The notes beneath the pieces were generated by a model, which was given only the letters and a program-made list of their open reading frames with translations, ran no database searches and was not told where the DNA came from. This document shows positions 33,137-46,607 of a DNA stretch of 64,000 nucleotides, piece by piece (position 1 is the first letter of the stretch; each line of letters begins with the position of its first letter). The stretch comes from Hevea brasiliensis (taxonomy: Eukaryota > Streptophyta > Magnoliopsida > Malpighiales > Euphorbiaceae): assembly GCF_030052815.1 (NCBI RefSeq), contig NC_079510.1, forward strand, positions 39,402,853-39,466,852, in the 5' to 3' direction. The translations under genes were made by a program, and so were the position numbers.

Positions 33137-36100
33137 TGTCACGACCCAACCTAAGACCTGGGCCAGCCTAAAGCCTCCGAGACCCGTAGTAAGCCTAACT
33201 ATTCCTCAACCCAATCCTAAGGCGTATTTGGGCCCAATTTCAAGAATTCAACTGGACAGAGTCCGACCATAAAATAGACCATTCAACGGGGAGTTTTTGA
33301 CTCGCCCGACCTGTAAACACAATATATAATAAATTGGGGAGCTCAGCTCACCCTCCACATACTCATAATTTCATAAAATCCAATGGGAGCTCAGCTCCCT
33401 CATCCAATCCAATCATGCATGCAATTAATATTCTTACAAATTCAACACCATATTATATTACAGGCCCAAATTAATTAAAATACTCTTAACACATGCGGAG
33501 TCTAAAATTTAACTCAATTGTATAAAATACATTAAATACTACTAATTGACCTGCGAAGAAGAAGAGCAGATTAGTCACAATAAGTAATCCTCCTGTAGCC
33601 TAGAAAAATAGATGAACATGAGTGAGTGTTCGACTCAGAGAGTAAAATATTAATTTTAACCACAATTTTTATAGCTAACTAAAGCTAATTCATCCTAAGG
33701 AATGGAATGCAACATCATCATAATTTTCATACAAACCATATCATAGCAGTAAAAAGGTAATTTGGAGCACTCACCCTCCCCACACTGTTCAAACAGTACA
33801 TATATGGGAGCTGATCCCCTATACAGCTCTCTTAATCCAACCTTTGCAAGCAAGTGTCTCTCAAGCCGGACTTTCGCTTAATAAACCAAATGCGGGGTCC
33901 TAGCGAGTGTCTCTCAAGCTGTGTCTACACCGACTTATCCATAAAAGACTGAGTCCCAGCGAGTGTCTCTCAAGCCGTGTCTACCGGTCCTGTCCATATC
34001 CAATACTATACCACATGCACGCCAACGCACGCACACTGCTCCAAATTACCACAAACAACATCCATGGCACTTTATCAATTATGAATGCAATATAAAACAT
34101 GCCTAGTATTTAACTACATAGATATATATTTATAAGTGATGCATGGACATGCTTGAACATATAATAATATCGAAATTATAATTAAAATTAATATTTTACT
34201 CACTAACTTAACCGCGACCACTGCAGTGGCTGAGCGGAGGAGGAAGACTGTCCCTACTTACCTGACAAAATTTCATTGCAATTTTTAATATATTTGACTC
34301 AATACAAGTTTAGAAAAGACCAAAGACACTCTAAGTCGTGCCGAAAATCCAACAGAGTCTCCCCTATACCTAAGACCTACCCAATCTGAAAAAGGGTTCA
34401 AAATGCACTTCTATATCCATAAGTCACACATCCACAACTCAATCATATCACATGGCCCCTCCTGGGCCCCTCCTGGGCCCATCCAAATAGTCAACCACCA
34501 CAATTTGAAAAATTATAATTTAGTCCCTATAATTACCTCTTTTGCAAAAACTACCTTGAGCTCCAAAAATTCTAAAACTTTGCCCTATGGTCCTTAGCAA
34601 TATTATAGAGCTAACGCAAAAAGAATTATATTTTTCTAACATACTACGAATATTTTATAAATTTTTAGTAAAAATTAGGCACTAGATAATTAAGAAAATG
34701 AGGGTTCGGATTTACCTATGTCAATTCTGACCCTGGAGATGCGTCCGGGACGTCTGAAAATGGTGGAGTAGCCTATAACTTCGATCCAATTCAGAGACTT
34801 TTTCGGTAGCCTGTCTGCCAGGCCCGAAATTGCAGATCTGAGCAACTATTGAATTTCCTTGAATTGAAGGTACCTACGCAAAGCCCACAACACAGGGGTT
34901 AGTATATAATTTTTATGAATTTTTCTAAACTCATTTAATGCTCAGAATAACATTGTGAAGTCTCGCAGGACCCATCGAAAAATAGTGTCGGAAAAATTTG
35001 AAATGGGTATTGCCGCGAAACTCTCGACGAGTGGAGTACTCTGGTACTCTCGAATTTTTAGTGGGGTTTATGGTTTTTGAGAAATTTAACCCAAAAATCA
35101 AAATAGACTAAAGTTTTTCGGACAAAAATTGGGCAAATCGCTCGTGGATTTTGGTATTCTTAGTGTTTATAGAAAGCTCTCGAGGTGTAGAAGTGTTTTG
35201 GGATAAGAATCGGTCCGATTAGTGGCCGGATTGGCCGAAATCGGTCCGGGAAGGTGAAGCAGCGCGCGTGCGTAGAATTGGTTTCGCGCGATGTTTTCGG
35301 CGGCCTGAAGGCCTGCCGGCGGCTAGTGAGGGGTGGGGGAGATGCGCCGACGACTGAGGAGGGCTGGTGTAACACCCTCCCGGTAGCAACTCCGTACATT
35401 CTACTGTTCTGGTGACCGGTGTCGGTCCAGACAGCTAGAACGTCCGGAAAAATATTTAAACTAAAGTCAAGAACCATAATTAACTCAAATACTAATAAGA
35501 AAAATTTAGTAAAAATTTTAGAAATAAAATACAACCAAGTTAAACGAGCCGGTGCCCAAGCGATGGGTAAACCAGAGGGAAGTTGCGGTTCTCGCAACGA
35601 GGAGCCCTAGACCCAGGGGAAAAATTATAAAATAATTTTTGGAACTCCAGAGAAGGGTCATTGAGGTTCCCATGGCATTAGAATGCCAAGAAAATACCTA
35701 GAAAAATTTTTCAATCGGTACAGACAATTTTGACCCGTTAAGCCAAACGGAGGGCATTTTGATCATTTCGCCTTCAGAGGTGATTTTTGGCCGACTTGTC
35801 CAGTTAAGTAAATAATTAATATGACATAAAATATGAATAAACATTACTAAAAATTAAATTGAAATTGAGTAGAGAAGAAAAGAAAAGAAAATGAGAATAA
35901 ATGTCAATTTTGACATCATATGATGTCATTTAAAGGAATTCCCACCAATCACATTAAAGCATAACTTAAGTAAGTGATAAAAGAAGACAAAAAACACCAA
36001 AAAAAGGAAAAAACAATCTGTTTCTTCCCCAAATGAAAGAGCAGCCGTTTCCCTCTTTTCCCATAGCCAAACCTCCATTGATTTTCAATCCAAAGCTCAA

Positions 36101-38887
36101 ATTCCCTCTTCATTTCACCCTAAAACCCTAGAGACCTTTCACTAAAATTTGTCCTTGCACCTTGCAAAACCTCTTGGCAACCAAGAAGAAGAAAGAAAGT
36201 GAAGTTTGGGGCTTGGAAAAATCTGCCTACAAGAGGTTAGTGCACATTTACACCTAAAGCTCTTTATTTCTATGTTGAGGGACTTGAAATAAGTAAGAAT
36301 TTGTAACTAAAATGAATAAAAACTATGTGTGTGTATGGCATCAATTTCGGCTGCCCTAAGGAAGGAACAAAGGTGGAGTGTTTGTGATGGTTTTAATGGA
36401 CTTAGAATGAATTAAAGATTATGCTTAAGGTGTATATACACATATATAATGAATGAAAGTGCTTAACTAGGTATATGGGTGAATTGAAATAGAAACTAGG
36501 GTTTTGAAAAGTGAAAATTTGACTTGGCTTAGGAAATTGTTAGAGAACATTTTAATGGTCAATTAGTGACCATTTTAGGTAAGTTGACCACAATTTGGAC
36601 TGAAATATAGCATGGCCAAGTGAATGTGTAGGCTGCCTAAGGATAGCAGCAGAGTGACTGAAATTTCAGTCCACTTACACAGCCATAACTTTGGCTGTGT
36701 AGGTCCAATTGGTGTTTGGCCAATTGGACATGAAACTAGGCTTATAATGGCACATTTTTTCAGAAGAAACCATGCCCAAAAGACCAAAGCAAGAGGACCA
36801 AAAGTTGGCCCCAATCCGGATACCCTGCAACAGCACCTGCAGAATTGACCAAATAAACAGTAATTGTTCATTTGGCCATAACTCACTGTAGATATGGTCA
36901 ATTGACCTGAAATTTTTACAGAAACAAGTTAAGACATAGACAAACAACTTTCATGAAGGAACCTACCCCAAATTATGGCCATAACCTATCCAACAAAGTG
37001 ATTTCAGTTACTGTTTATGTTGCTGTAGATATGGTAATTTCTGCAGAATGGAAATCAGGCCAGCTGTGGTTTTTGGACCATATCTGGAGCTACAAAACTC
37101 CAAATGGAGTGATTCAAAAAAGGAAATTCAACTAGACAAAATAAGGAACAACTTTCATGTTTTCCATTTCTTCAAATTCTCACTGCAACAGTGTCCAATG
37201 GAACAGTAAATTTGAGTTACAAAAACTGAAAATTCTGCTTTCCTTGGTTTAAACTTTGAAATGGTATAAATGCTTAATGTCAACAAGTTTTGAATGCCAA
37301 ATGTGGTATATTGGGAGTGCCAAAGTCAATGTACATATTTTCTATCCAAAAGTCAACATTTTTGTTAATCAATGAGGTGAATAGTGACACCAAAAACTTG
37401 AAATTCACAAATTGAAGAATTTAAAAGTTTCAAATGCCCTAGTATACCTAACAAGATTGGTTTGGATAGTTTGGCATGCCAATAGGGTTCAGTTAGCAGT
37501 ACTGCACATGGCAATATGCCATTCTGTGATTTTATGGTTTTTAGCCATTCTGACCTTGTATTGAGATTTGGCCTTGTGCCTGATATTATTCTGACTTGTT
37601 AGCTGTTACATTTACTGCCGGAGATGCATATGTGACCGATGGTGTGACGGCCCGAGGTACTTGATACCCAGTGCCAGTTTACCCGTTTATCCAGTCCAGT
37701 CGTCTAGTGTAGGTTACTTGGGCAACCAAATGAATTAAAGTAGACAAAGTTAATGATATACAAATTCAAAACAAATGAAACATATACATTCACTACATAT
37801 CTATTTTCTTGCTATTTCTTTTATTTTATTATTGCACCACTAAGCATTATTGCTTAGCACGTTGCTTTTGCCACGCGTAGGTTCTGGAGATACAGATCGT
37901 GAGCCCAGTAGACCGCAGACTGGGTGAGTTCATCTTGCAGCTCTGCACAGTGTCCGTGTCACCTCACTACCTGCAGTGCATTGGTAGGGCACTAGGTGTC
38001 ATTTTGTCATTTTGTAATTAAAATTTTATTTTCTCATATGTATTTGGATTTATGTAATGTATTTTGAGGTTCATGTAAATAATAAAGATTTATGGTTATG
38101 TATGGAAGTAATTTGAGTATTTAATTGTTGTTTATATATGAGAACCCTGAGAAATGATGATTGAGAACTGAAACTGAACAATGTGAGATTTTGATATTGA
38201 GACTCTGTTGATGAATTGAAGTTGGGATTATTTGGAAAATTATTTGGAAGTGTTTTAACAGGTTCCGAAGAACTGTTTTCTCCATTTTTAGCCGGTACTC
38301 CGCCGGATTTTCTTTAAAATTTTCGAAACCTCAAATAAATAATAATTTCGATAAATGGCTTAAATAAATTATATTTCATAAATCATATTCAAAAGCATGA
38401 TATAAATTAATTAAGGTATATTAGAGTGTGCCGGTACACCGTGTGGCATGACTTATTCTGGTATACTGTACACGGGTAAGGGGTGTCACAGCTGGAGCGG
38501 TGGCTGGCCGGTGAGAGGCAGAGGGAGGATAGAGAAAACGAGGAGAGAAGGGGAGGGGGTCGCACAATGCGAGAAGGGGAAGAAAAAGGGAAGGGGTTAG
38601 TCTGGTCCAACCGGGTTTGGTTCGATTCAGCCAGTCCGATTCAAGGCTAAAAAAATTTCGAAAAAATTCTAGAAAACTCAAAAAAATTCGTAGAGTCCAA
38701 ATATATTTTTAGTTTTACCACATGGTCTTTAAATTAATTTTTAAAAATATTAAAGTTTTCTATTTTCAAAAAATCGAACTCGATTTCTAAATTCTGAAAA
38801 ATTTCAAATAATTTCCCAAAATTTAAATAAAACAAAATATTAATATTTACCAATAAAATAACAAATTTAAAAATTAGGAGTGTTACA
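33137..38887 (-). repeat. 3' LTR of the chromovirus (2.6 kb plus nested insertion)
   Basis: On the minus strand it starts TGTAACACTCCTAATTTTTA at 38887 and ends TTGGGTCGTGACA at 33137. It aligns along its length with the LTR at 43932-46607 once the 3123 bp insertion (35368-38490) and one TSD copy are removed. It contains three to four copies of a GTGTCTCTCAAGC block near 33856-33975. Confidence 0.88.
35368..38490 (+). mobile_element. solo LTR, 3123 bp, nested in the chromovirus LTR
   Basis: The element runs from TGTAACACCCTCCCGG to GGTAAGGGGTGTCACA with a perfect 5 bp TSD, gctgg (35363-35367 and 38491-38495). The sister LTR at about 46156-46160 has the unoccupied site. TG...CA ends, a 5 bp TSD and no internal genes fit a solo LTR left by LTR-LTR recombination. 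The same family occurs as copies A and B, at 57731 and at 62586. The plus orientation is inferred from AATAAAG at 38080-38090 and parallels with other LTRs here. Short antisense frames inside are not supported as genes. Confidence 0.85.
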
Positions 38888-38901
38888 TTCTTCCCCCTTA
38901 C
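38888..38901 (-). other. chromovirus polypurine tract
   Basis: The minus strand reads GTAAGGGGGAAGAA immediately before the 3' LTR start. This is the second-strand priming site. Confidence 0.88.
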
Positions 38902-38984
38902 AGAAAATTCGTCCATGAATTTTACACAAGGTAAAATAAAAGAACAAAATTACACATTGAATAAATAATGGTACTTGCTACGCA

Positions 38985-39240
38985 TGTCCCGCTCTGTCTT
39001 TCAGGTGCATTCTTCCACTGACTGGCTCCTCCACAAAAACTTAACAATAGGGATCTATTTTGATCTTAATTGCCTCACTTGGTAGTCAATTATGACTACA
39101 GGTTGCTCCTCAAACGTCAAGTCTTCTTTTAGCTCTACTATATCCGACTGTAACACATAAGAAGAATCAGGTATGTATTTCCTGAGTATGGAGATGTGAA
39201 ATGCAGGATGAATATGAGAAAGGTTGGGTGCTAACTCCAT
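38985..39240 (-). pseudogene. integrase C-terminus and chromodomain remnant
   Basis: The frame from 39240 reads HIHPAFHISILRKYIPD and EEQPVVIIDYQVRQLRSK, the linker usual before a gypsy chromodomain. A second frame then gives IVKFLWRSQSVEECT followed by a stop where chromodomains have a tryptophan (VEEATWE). Chromodomains guide integration by binding histone marks. The stop and a frameshift make it non-functional. Confidence 0.75.
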
Positions 39241-39473
39241 CGATAGGCAACTGCTCCAACTCTATCAGTAACCTCAAAAGGTCCAATATACCGAGGTGCC
39301 AACTTGCCATTCTTTCCAAATCTCATGACTCCCTTCATCAAAGAAACCTTCAGGAATATGTAATCACCTACTTCAAACTCTACATCCCTCCGTCTAGGAT
39401 CTGCATAACTCTTCTGCCTACTGAAAGCTATTTTTAATCATTCCCTGATTAAAGGAACCATCTCTAAAGTGTA

Positions 39474-40300
39474 CTACAGTAAGTCTACAACATGCACCTT
39501 CGCTTCTCCCATTTCCGTCCAACACAGAGGAGACCTACACTTTCTGCCATATAGTGCCTCATAAGGTGCCATCCTGATGCTGGAATGATAACTGTTGTTG
39601 TAAGCAAACTCCACTAAGGGTAGCTGATCATCCCATTGACCTCCGAAATCCAAAACACACATGCAAAGCATGTCTTCCAGTGTTTGGATTGTCCTTTCAG
39701 ACTGCCTGTCTGTCTGAGGGTGAAAGGCAGTACTAAAGTTTAATTGCGTGCCAAGTGCCTCTTGCAGCTTTCTCCAAAACCTAGATGTGAATTGGGGCCC
39801 TCTGTCAGAAATTATGGAAGCAGGAACTCCATGCAATCTAACTATTTCGCGAACATAGAGCCGAGCGTATTGTGCAAAAGAATAAGTGGTTTTCACAGGC
39901 AAGAAATGAGTTGATTTAGTCAGACAATCTACAATTACCCATATCAAATCATATCCCCGTGTTGTACGAGGCAACCCAGTTACAAAATCCATAGTAATTA
40001 TTTTCCACTTCCATTCTGGGATAGGGAGCTCTTGCAGTTTCCCTGACGGCCTCTGGTGTTCAAACTTCATCTTCTGACAAGTCAAGCACTTGGACACGAA
40101 GTCTGCTATGTATCCCTTCATTCCATTCCACAAGTAGCTATCTTCACATCATGGTACATCTTGGTGGAGCCTGGGTGGACATTATACAGTGTATAGTGTG
40201 CCTCTCGCATGATTTCATTTATGAAATTGTCCACGTTGGGCACACATATCCTGGAACCTTCCATAAGAGTGCCATCATTAGCAAATCCAAGCTCACCACC
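39474..40300 (-). pseudogene. chromovirus integrase
   Basis: The frame of 219 codons to 40133 contains the last cysteines of the HHCC zinc finger (CLTCQKMK). It also has the catalytic core with TMDFVTGLP, ISDRGPQFTSRFW and ERTIQTLEDML, giving the D, D and E residues, plus the APYEALYGRKCRSPLCW block. The N-terminal finger histidines lie in a broken frame upstream (40134-40300). The frame ends prematurely after VHVVDLL. Confidence 0.87.
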
Positions 40301-42000
40301 TTCACCCTGCTATACTCTTTCTATAATCTTCATCAATTGAGGGTCTCTATGTTGGGAAACTCTGATTCTGTCTCGCAGGTCTGGTCTCACTGAAAAATGG
40401 GCTAATAATACCCCCTCATCTGAAATATCTAAGATCAGACCTTGATACATCAACTCATGTACTTCCTGAATCAATGGTCTCTTCTCCGCTGATATGTGTG
40501 CCAAGCTGCCAGAAGATTTTGTGCTCAAAGCATCTGCTACTACATTGGCCTTCCCAGGGTGGTACTGGATGGTACAATCATAGTCCTTCAGAAGCTCCAT
40601 CCATCTCCTCTGTCTCAAATTTAAATCCCTTTATTGGAAGATGTACTTCAAACTCTTGTGGTCGGTGTATATCTCACACACTTCACCATACAGGTAGTGT
40701 CTCTAGATCCTTAGTGCAAAGACTACAGTCGCCATTTCCAAATCATGGGTGGGATAGTTCTACTCATGTCTCTTTAGCTGCCCTGAAACATAAGTCACTA
40801 CTTTTCCATTCTGCATCAAAACACACCCTAAGCCAACTCTGGAGGCATCACAGTACACAGTATATCCTTCACCACTCATCGGTAATGTCAACACAGGGGC
40901 GATAGTTAGACATTCCTTAAGCTTCTGAAAGCTCTCTTCATAATCATCTGTCCAAATGAATGGAACATTCTTCCGAGTTAACTTAGTTAGGGGAGCTGCT
41001 ATCCTGGAGAAATTTTACACAAAACGCCAATAGTAGCCAGCTAGGCCCAGAAAACTTCGCACCTCAGTGACTGTTGTAGGCCTATGCCAATCAGTTACCG
41101 CCTTAATTTTCTTGGGATCCACTTGAATGCCTTTACTAGAAACCACATGTCCCAAGAATGAGATGCTTTCTAGCCAAAATTCACATTTTGAAAATTTGAC
41201 ATATAGCTGGCGCTCCCTCAAAGTCTGCAACACCATCCTCAAATGCTACATATATTCTTCCTCAGTCTGAGAGTATACCAAAATGTCATCTATGAATACA
41301 GTGACAAAACGGTCCATGAATGGCTTGAACAACCTGTTCATCAAGTTTATGAAGGCCGCTGGAACATTAGTGAGTCCAAAAGACATCATCAAGAACTCAT
41401 AATGACCATATCTTGTCCTGAATGCTGTCTTGGGCACATCCTCATTCCTGATTCTTAACTAATGGTAGCCTGATCGTAGGTTTATTTTGGAAAAGAATCT
41501 AGCCCCTTGGAGCTGATCAAACAAATTATTGATCTGAGGAAGTGGATATTTGTTCTTCACAATCACCTTATTCAGCTGTCTATAATCAATACACAACTTC
41601 AAGGACCCATCTTTCTTTCTCACACATAGAACAGGAGCACCTCAGGGTGAAGTGCTCGGATGTATGAAACCCTTGTCCAAAAGCTCCTATAGTTGCTCCT
41701 TTAGCTCTTTCAATTCTGCTGGTGCCATCCTGTAAGGCGGTATTGATATGGGGTTTGTACCCGACACAACATCAATGCAGAACTCTATTTTCCTTCCTGG
41801 TGGCAACCCTGGAAGGTCCTCAGGGAAGACATCCATAAATTCTCTGACAACAGGAACATTTTCAATGTTAACACCTTCTACAAATGTATCTCTCACTAAT
41901 GCCAAATAGCTTTGACACCCACGCTTCAACATTTTCCTAGCACTAATTACTAACACCAAGTTATATAGAGCCTCACTCCTGTCACCATCAAAGCTAAACT
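40301..42000 (-). pseudogene. chromovirus reverse transcriptase and RNase H
   Basis: On the minus strand, RT motifs appear in order across several short frames: [27 protein letters not shown], the [11 protein letters not shown] block, and [10 protein letters not shown], which has the catalytic aspartates, near 41270-41300. The connection [15 protein letters not shown] follows. RNase H follows with [23 protein letters not shown] and YTDHKSLKY (about 40640-40850), carrying its acidic residues. At least five in-frame stops break the domain. Confidence 0.88.
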
Positions 42001-42001
42001 T

Positions 42002-42415
42002 TTATACACCAGGTATATGAAAGTACACCCTTTTGTTCCTGCAGTCTAAAGTGGCATAATGAGTTGCCAACCAATCCATTCCCAAAATTACATCGAAATC
42101 CATTACTGGTAGAGGAACTAAGTCTGCTGGGAGGATTCTTCCATCTACTACCACTGGGCTACCCGTAAAAACCATATCCACATCTATGTTGTCACTAAGT
42201 GGGGTAGCTACAGACAAGGGGCATTCTAAAGTTGTAGGGTTTCTACCCAATCTCATGGGAAAAACAGGGGAGACAAATGAGTGCATAGTACCCAGATCTA
42301 TCAAAACACAAGCCTCATAGGAATAGACTAAAAGAATACCTGCCACAACTACATTGGAAGCTTGAGCATCCTGGTAGGCTAAGGTGAAAACCGGAGCTTG
42401 ACCCCTACCCTGCAT
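42002..42415 (-). pseudogene. chromovirus aspartic protease
   Basis: An open frame of 137 codons includes ACVLIDLGTMHSFVSPVF. The catalytic triad D-[S/T]-G is changed to D-L-G here, which should abolish activity. It continues with the VILGMDWLATHYATLDC block usual for gypsy protease. Confidence 0.85.
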
Positions 42416-42444
42416 TATAGAACCCTGTAATTGACTTCTACCTC

Positions 42445-43702
42445 CTAACCTGCCTCTAAATCCACGTCCTCCTTGTCCTCGGCCCTATTGGCCACTGAAC
42501 TAACTGCCTGCCATGCTGGAAGCACCAGGATATAATTGACGAGGAACATTTGCAACAGAACCCTGTGACCCCATCTGTGGCTCGCTGAACACTGGACATT
42601 CTCTAGCAAAGTGACCTTGCTGGCCACACCGGAAACATACTCCTGAACCCATCATACAAGGTCGTAAATGTCTTCTCCACACTGCGTGTAAGGTGCTAAG
42701 GAGGATCCTGAACTGCACTAATCAGAATTCGAATCGTGACATCTGCCGATCCATATCCTGGTCTGAATCCTCGAGATTTGTGTTTAAAATCACCCTTCTT
42801 GTTGTTTTTACCCCTTCCTCTGTAGTGACTTTGGCCTCTGCTATTTGTGGTACCCATGTAGGGAACACCTGAAGAACCTTCTGCTCTATTCTTCTTTGCC
42901 CTTCTACTATCATCTCCTGTATAGCTAATCTCAATCTGTCAGGCTCGATCAACTACCACATCAAAAGACTGATCAGACATCATGGCCAGGTTTGCATACC
43001 TCCTATCCAGCCCCTTTAGAAATCTTTTTACCTTCATACTTTTTATAGCTACTGCTGTGGGGGCATATCTACTCAGTTCCAAAAATTCTAGAGCATATTC
43101 ATCTACCGATCTGCCATTCTGCCTTAAGGCATTAAAAGCCCACTGCTTTTGATCTCTGAAGCTTTCTAGCACAAACTTGTCGATGAACAATTCAACAAAC
43201 TGGGTCCATGATAATCCCTTAATACGAGGTAGTACGTAGTTTGTCATCCACTGTCTTGGCATTAGCCCCAATATATGCTGCACACACTCTATAAGCCTCC
43301 TATCAGTCAACTCCAACTCCATCCCTGCCTGTTTGCAGGAATCCAAAAACTGATAGGCATCATCTGACACATCATAAGTACCAGACACCAACTTCTTAAA
43401 ATTAATTATTTGTTTATAAGGTTCCCCTCTTGGTGCGGTGAGCTACTGCTGTTGTGGAGGGTGGGCCATATATTATGCCATCATATCGACGGTTCTCTGC
43501 AATCCGGCTAAGGTAGCTGCCATTGGGTCCATGTGACCCTGGGCCATAAAAGACTGTTCCTAAACTAGTGGCGACTGCTCTTTTACTTGAGTAGCTCTAG
43601 GTCTCCTACCTGCCTCCTCGGTGCAGGCACCTCATCCTGTGCCGACACCACGTCTGGCACATCCTATTTTGGTGCAGTGGCAGCTCTTCTGCTTCTAGGC
43701 AT
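42445..43702 (-). pseudogene. chromovirus gag
   Basis: The start codon is at 43702 (MPRSRRAATAP). A frame at 43391-42939 holds the retrotransposon gag core (MTNYVLPRIKGLSWTQFVE, then ALRQNGRSVDEYALEFLELS). Frameshifts follow. A CCHC zinc knuckle (CFRCGQQGHFAREC) is near 42600-42645. Stops near 43560-43665 and between the frames show decay. Confidence 0.86.
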
Positions 43703-43910
43703 TTTCCTGAAATTCAGTAATATTAGCCCACAAAATTTCAAAACGGCATGTTACACAGCTCTATAGACTCATATTTATACACTATTATATAAAGCAGAAA
43801 CTAGAAGCAAAGATGACAATGCAAGGACGAATGTGGACCCTATTTTCTGCATGTGACTCTTATTAGACTCTTCCTAACACTTTAGACATATATTCCTTAT
43901 GAATCTGGAG

Positions 43911-43927
43911 CCTAAGCTCTAATACCA
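43911..43927 (-). other. chromovirus primer binding site (tRNA-iMet, one mismatch)
   Basis: The minus strand reads TGGTATTAGAGCTTAGG, four bases inside the 5' LTR edge. It differs by one base from the canonical TGGTATCAGAGC. Confidence 0.87.
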
Positions 43928-43931
43928 CATT

Positions 43932-46607
43932 TGTCACTACCCAACCTATGGGCCAGATTGGCACTAGGACCTGGGCTATCCTAAATCCCCCGAGGCCCCT
44001 AGTAAGCCTAACTGTTTCTCAACCCAATCCTAAGGCCCATTTGAGCCCAATTTCAAGAATTCAATCTGATAGAGTCTGGCCATAAAATGGAACATTCAAC
44101 AGGGAGTTTTTGACTCGCCTGACCTGTAAACACAATATATAATAAATTGGAGAGCTCAGCTCACCCTCCACATACTCATAATTTCATAAAATCCAATGGG
44201 AGCTTAGCTCCCTCATCCAATCAAGTCATACATGCAATTAATATTCTTATAAATTCAGCACCATATTATATTATAGACCCAAATTAATTAAAATACTCCT
44301 AACACATGCAGAGTCTAAAATTTAACTCAATTGTACAAAATACATTAAATACTACTAATTGACCTGTGAAAAAGAAGAGCAGGTTAGTCACAATAAGTAA
44401 TTCTCCTATAGCCTGGAAAAATAGATGAACAAGAGTGAGCTTTTGACTCAGAGAGTAAAGTACTAATTTTAACCACAATTTCTATAGCTAACTAAAGCTA
44501 ATGCATCCTAAGGAATGGAATACAACATCATCATAATTTTCATACAAACCATATCATAGCAGTAAAAAGGCAATTTAGAGTACTTACCCACCCAACACTG
44601 TTTAAACAGTACATATATGGGAGTTAATCCCCTATACAACTCTTTTAATCCAACCTCTGTCAGCGAGTGTCTCTCAAGCTGGACTTTCGCTTAATAAACC
44701 AAATGCGGGGTCCCAGTGAGTGTCTCTCAAGCCGTGTTTACCCCGACTTATCCATAAAAGACTGGGTCCTAGCAAGTGTCTCTCAAGCCGTGTCTACCCG
44801 TCCTATCCATATCTAATACCATGCCACATGCACTCTAACGTACGCATACTGCTCCAAATTGTCACAAATAAACATCCATGGCACTTCATCAATTATGAAT
44901 GCAATATAAAACGTGCCTAGTGTTTAACTACATAGATACATATTTATAAGTGATGCATGGGCATGCTTGAACATATTCAAAATTATAATTAAAATTAATA
45001 TTTTACTCATTGACTTAACTGCGGTCACTGCGGCAGCTGTGCGGAGGAAAAAGGCTGTCCCGGCTCACCTGACAAAATTTTATTTTAATATATTTGACTC
45101 AATACAAATTTGGAAAAGACTAAAGACACCCTAAGTCCTGCCTAAAATCCGGCAGAGTCTCCCCTATACCTAGGACCTACCCAACCTGAAAAAGGGTTTA
45201 AAATGCACTTCTATATCCACAACTCACACATCCACAACTCAATTACATCACATGGCCCCCTCCTGGACCCATCCAAACAATCAACAACCATAATTTGAAA
45301 AATTATAATTTAGTCCCTATAATTACCCCTTTTGCAAAAACTACCCATTTGAGCTTCAAAAATTCTAAAATTTTGCCCCGCAGTTCTTAGCAATATTATA
45401 GAGCTAATGCAAAAGGAATTATATTTTTTTAACCTGCCACAAATAGTTTATAGATTTTTAATCTAAATCAGGCAGTAGATAATTAAGAAAATGAGGGTTC
45501 GGGTTTACCTATGCCAATTCCAACCATGGAGATGTGTCTGGGACGTCTGAAAATGGTGGGGTAGCCTATAACCTCGGCCCAATTCAGAAACTTTTTCAAT
45601 AGCCTGTCTGCACGGCCCGAAATTGTAGACTCGAGCAACTGTTGAATTTTCGCGAATTGAAGGCACCTACGCGAAGCCCAAAACATAGGGATTAGTATGT
45701 AATTTTTGCAGAATTTTCTAAGCTCATTTAATGCTCAGAAAAATACTGTGAAGTCTCGCGGGACCCATTGAAAAACGGTGTCTGAAAAATTTGAAATAGG
45801 TATTGCCGCGAAGCTCTCAACGAGTGAAGCACTCCGATACTCTCATATTTTTTGTGGGATTTACGGTTTTCGAGAAATCTAGCCTGAAAGTCAAAATGGG
45901 CTAAAACTTCTCGGACAAAAATTGAGCAAATCGCTCGATGGATTTTGGTATTTTTGGTGTCTATGGAAAGCTCTCGAGGTGTAGAAGTGTTTTGGAACAA
46001 GACTCGATCCAATTGGTGGCCTGATTGGCCAAAATCGGCTCGGGAAGGTGAAGCAGCTCGCACGCACAAGGGTGGTTTCGAGCGACGTTTTCGGTGGCCT
46101 GAAGGCCTGCCGGTGGCGGGAGAGGGGTGGGGGAGGTGCGCCGGCGACTAAGGAGGGCCGAGGCGGTGGCTGGCCGGCGATGGGCGGAGGGAGGAGAGAG
46201 AAAAAGAGGAGAGAAAGGGAGGGGTTTGCGCGATGCGGGAAGGAAAAGAAAAAGGGAAGAGGCCAATTTGATTCGATCAGTCTGACTCGGTCTGGTTCGA
46301 TTTAGCCAGTCCGATTCGATATACAAAAAATTTGAATTTTTTTCTGCCTTGTGACAAAAAATGAGGCCCAAAAATTTTGAAAAAATTTTACAAAACTCAG
46401 AAAAATTCGTAGAATCCAAATATATTTTTAGTTTTACCACGTGACCTTTGTATTATTTTTTAAAAATCATTAAAGTGTTATATTTTCGGAAAATCTAATC
46501 CGATTTCTAAAATCTAAAAAATTTCTAATAATTTTTTAAAATTTAAATAAAATAAAATATTAATATTTACTTATAAAATAATAAATTTAAAAATTATGAG
46601 TGTTACG
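43932..46607 (-). repeat. 5' LTR of the chromovirus (2676 bp)
   Basis: On the minus strand this runs from the RLP junction (GTAACACTCATAATTTTTAA, 46606) to GGGTAGTGACA at 43932. Its terminal base at 46607 is C on the minus strand where the partner LTR has T. The LTRs differ at many positions, so this insertion is older than the doubled-LTR element. It keeps the unoccupied target of the solo LTR at about 46156. Confidence 0.87.

Larger units (their letters stand above)
33137..46607 (-). mobile_element. Ty3/gypsy chromovirus, minus strand, 13.5 kb including a nested solo LTR
   Basis: On the minus strand the order is 5' LTR (46607-43932), primer binding site, gag, protease, RT, RNase H, integrase, chromodomain remnant, polypurine tract and 3' LTR (38887-33137). 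The 5 bp TSD ttgac (33132-33136 and 46608-46612) interrupts the RLP reading frame. Removing the element rejoins the LRR sequence. RT before integrase defines gypsy, and the C-terminal chromodomain places it among chromoviruses, most like the Tekay/Del group. Many stops and frameshifts make it defective. Confidence 0.93.

Noticed and set aside
36575..36901. Antisense ~108-codon frame with a relative at 59541-59912
   Set aside because: Shared by descent of the LTR copies. Three overlapping frames are equally open and their starts are not conserved.
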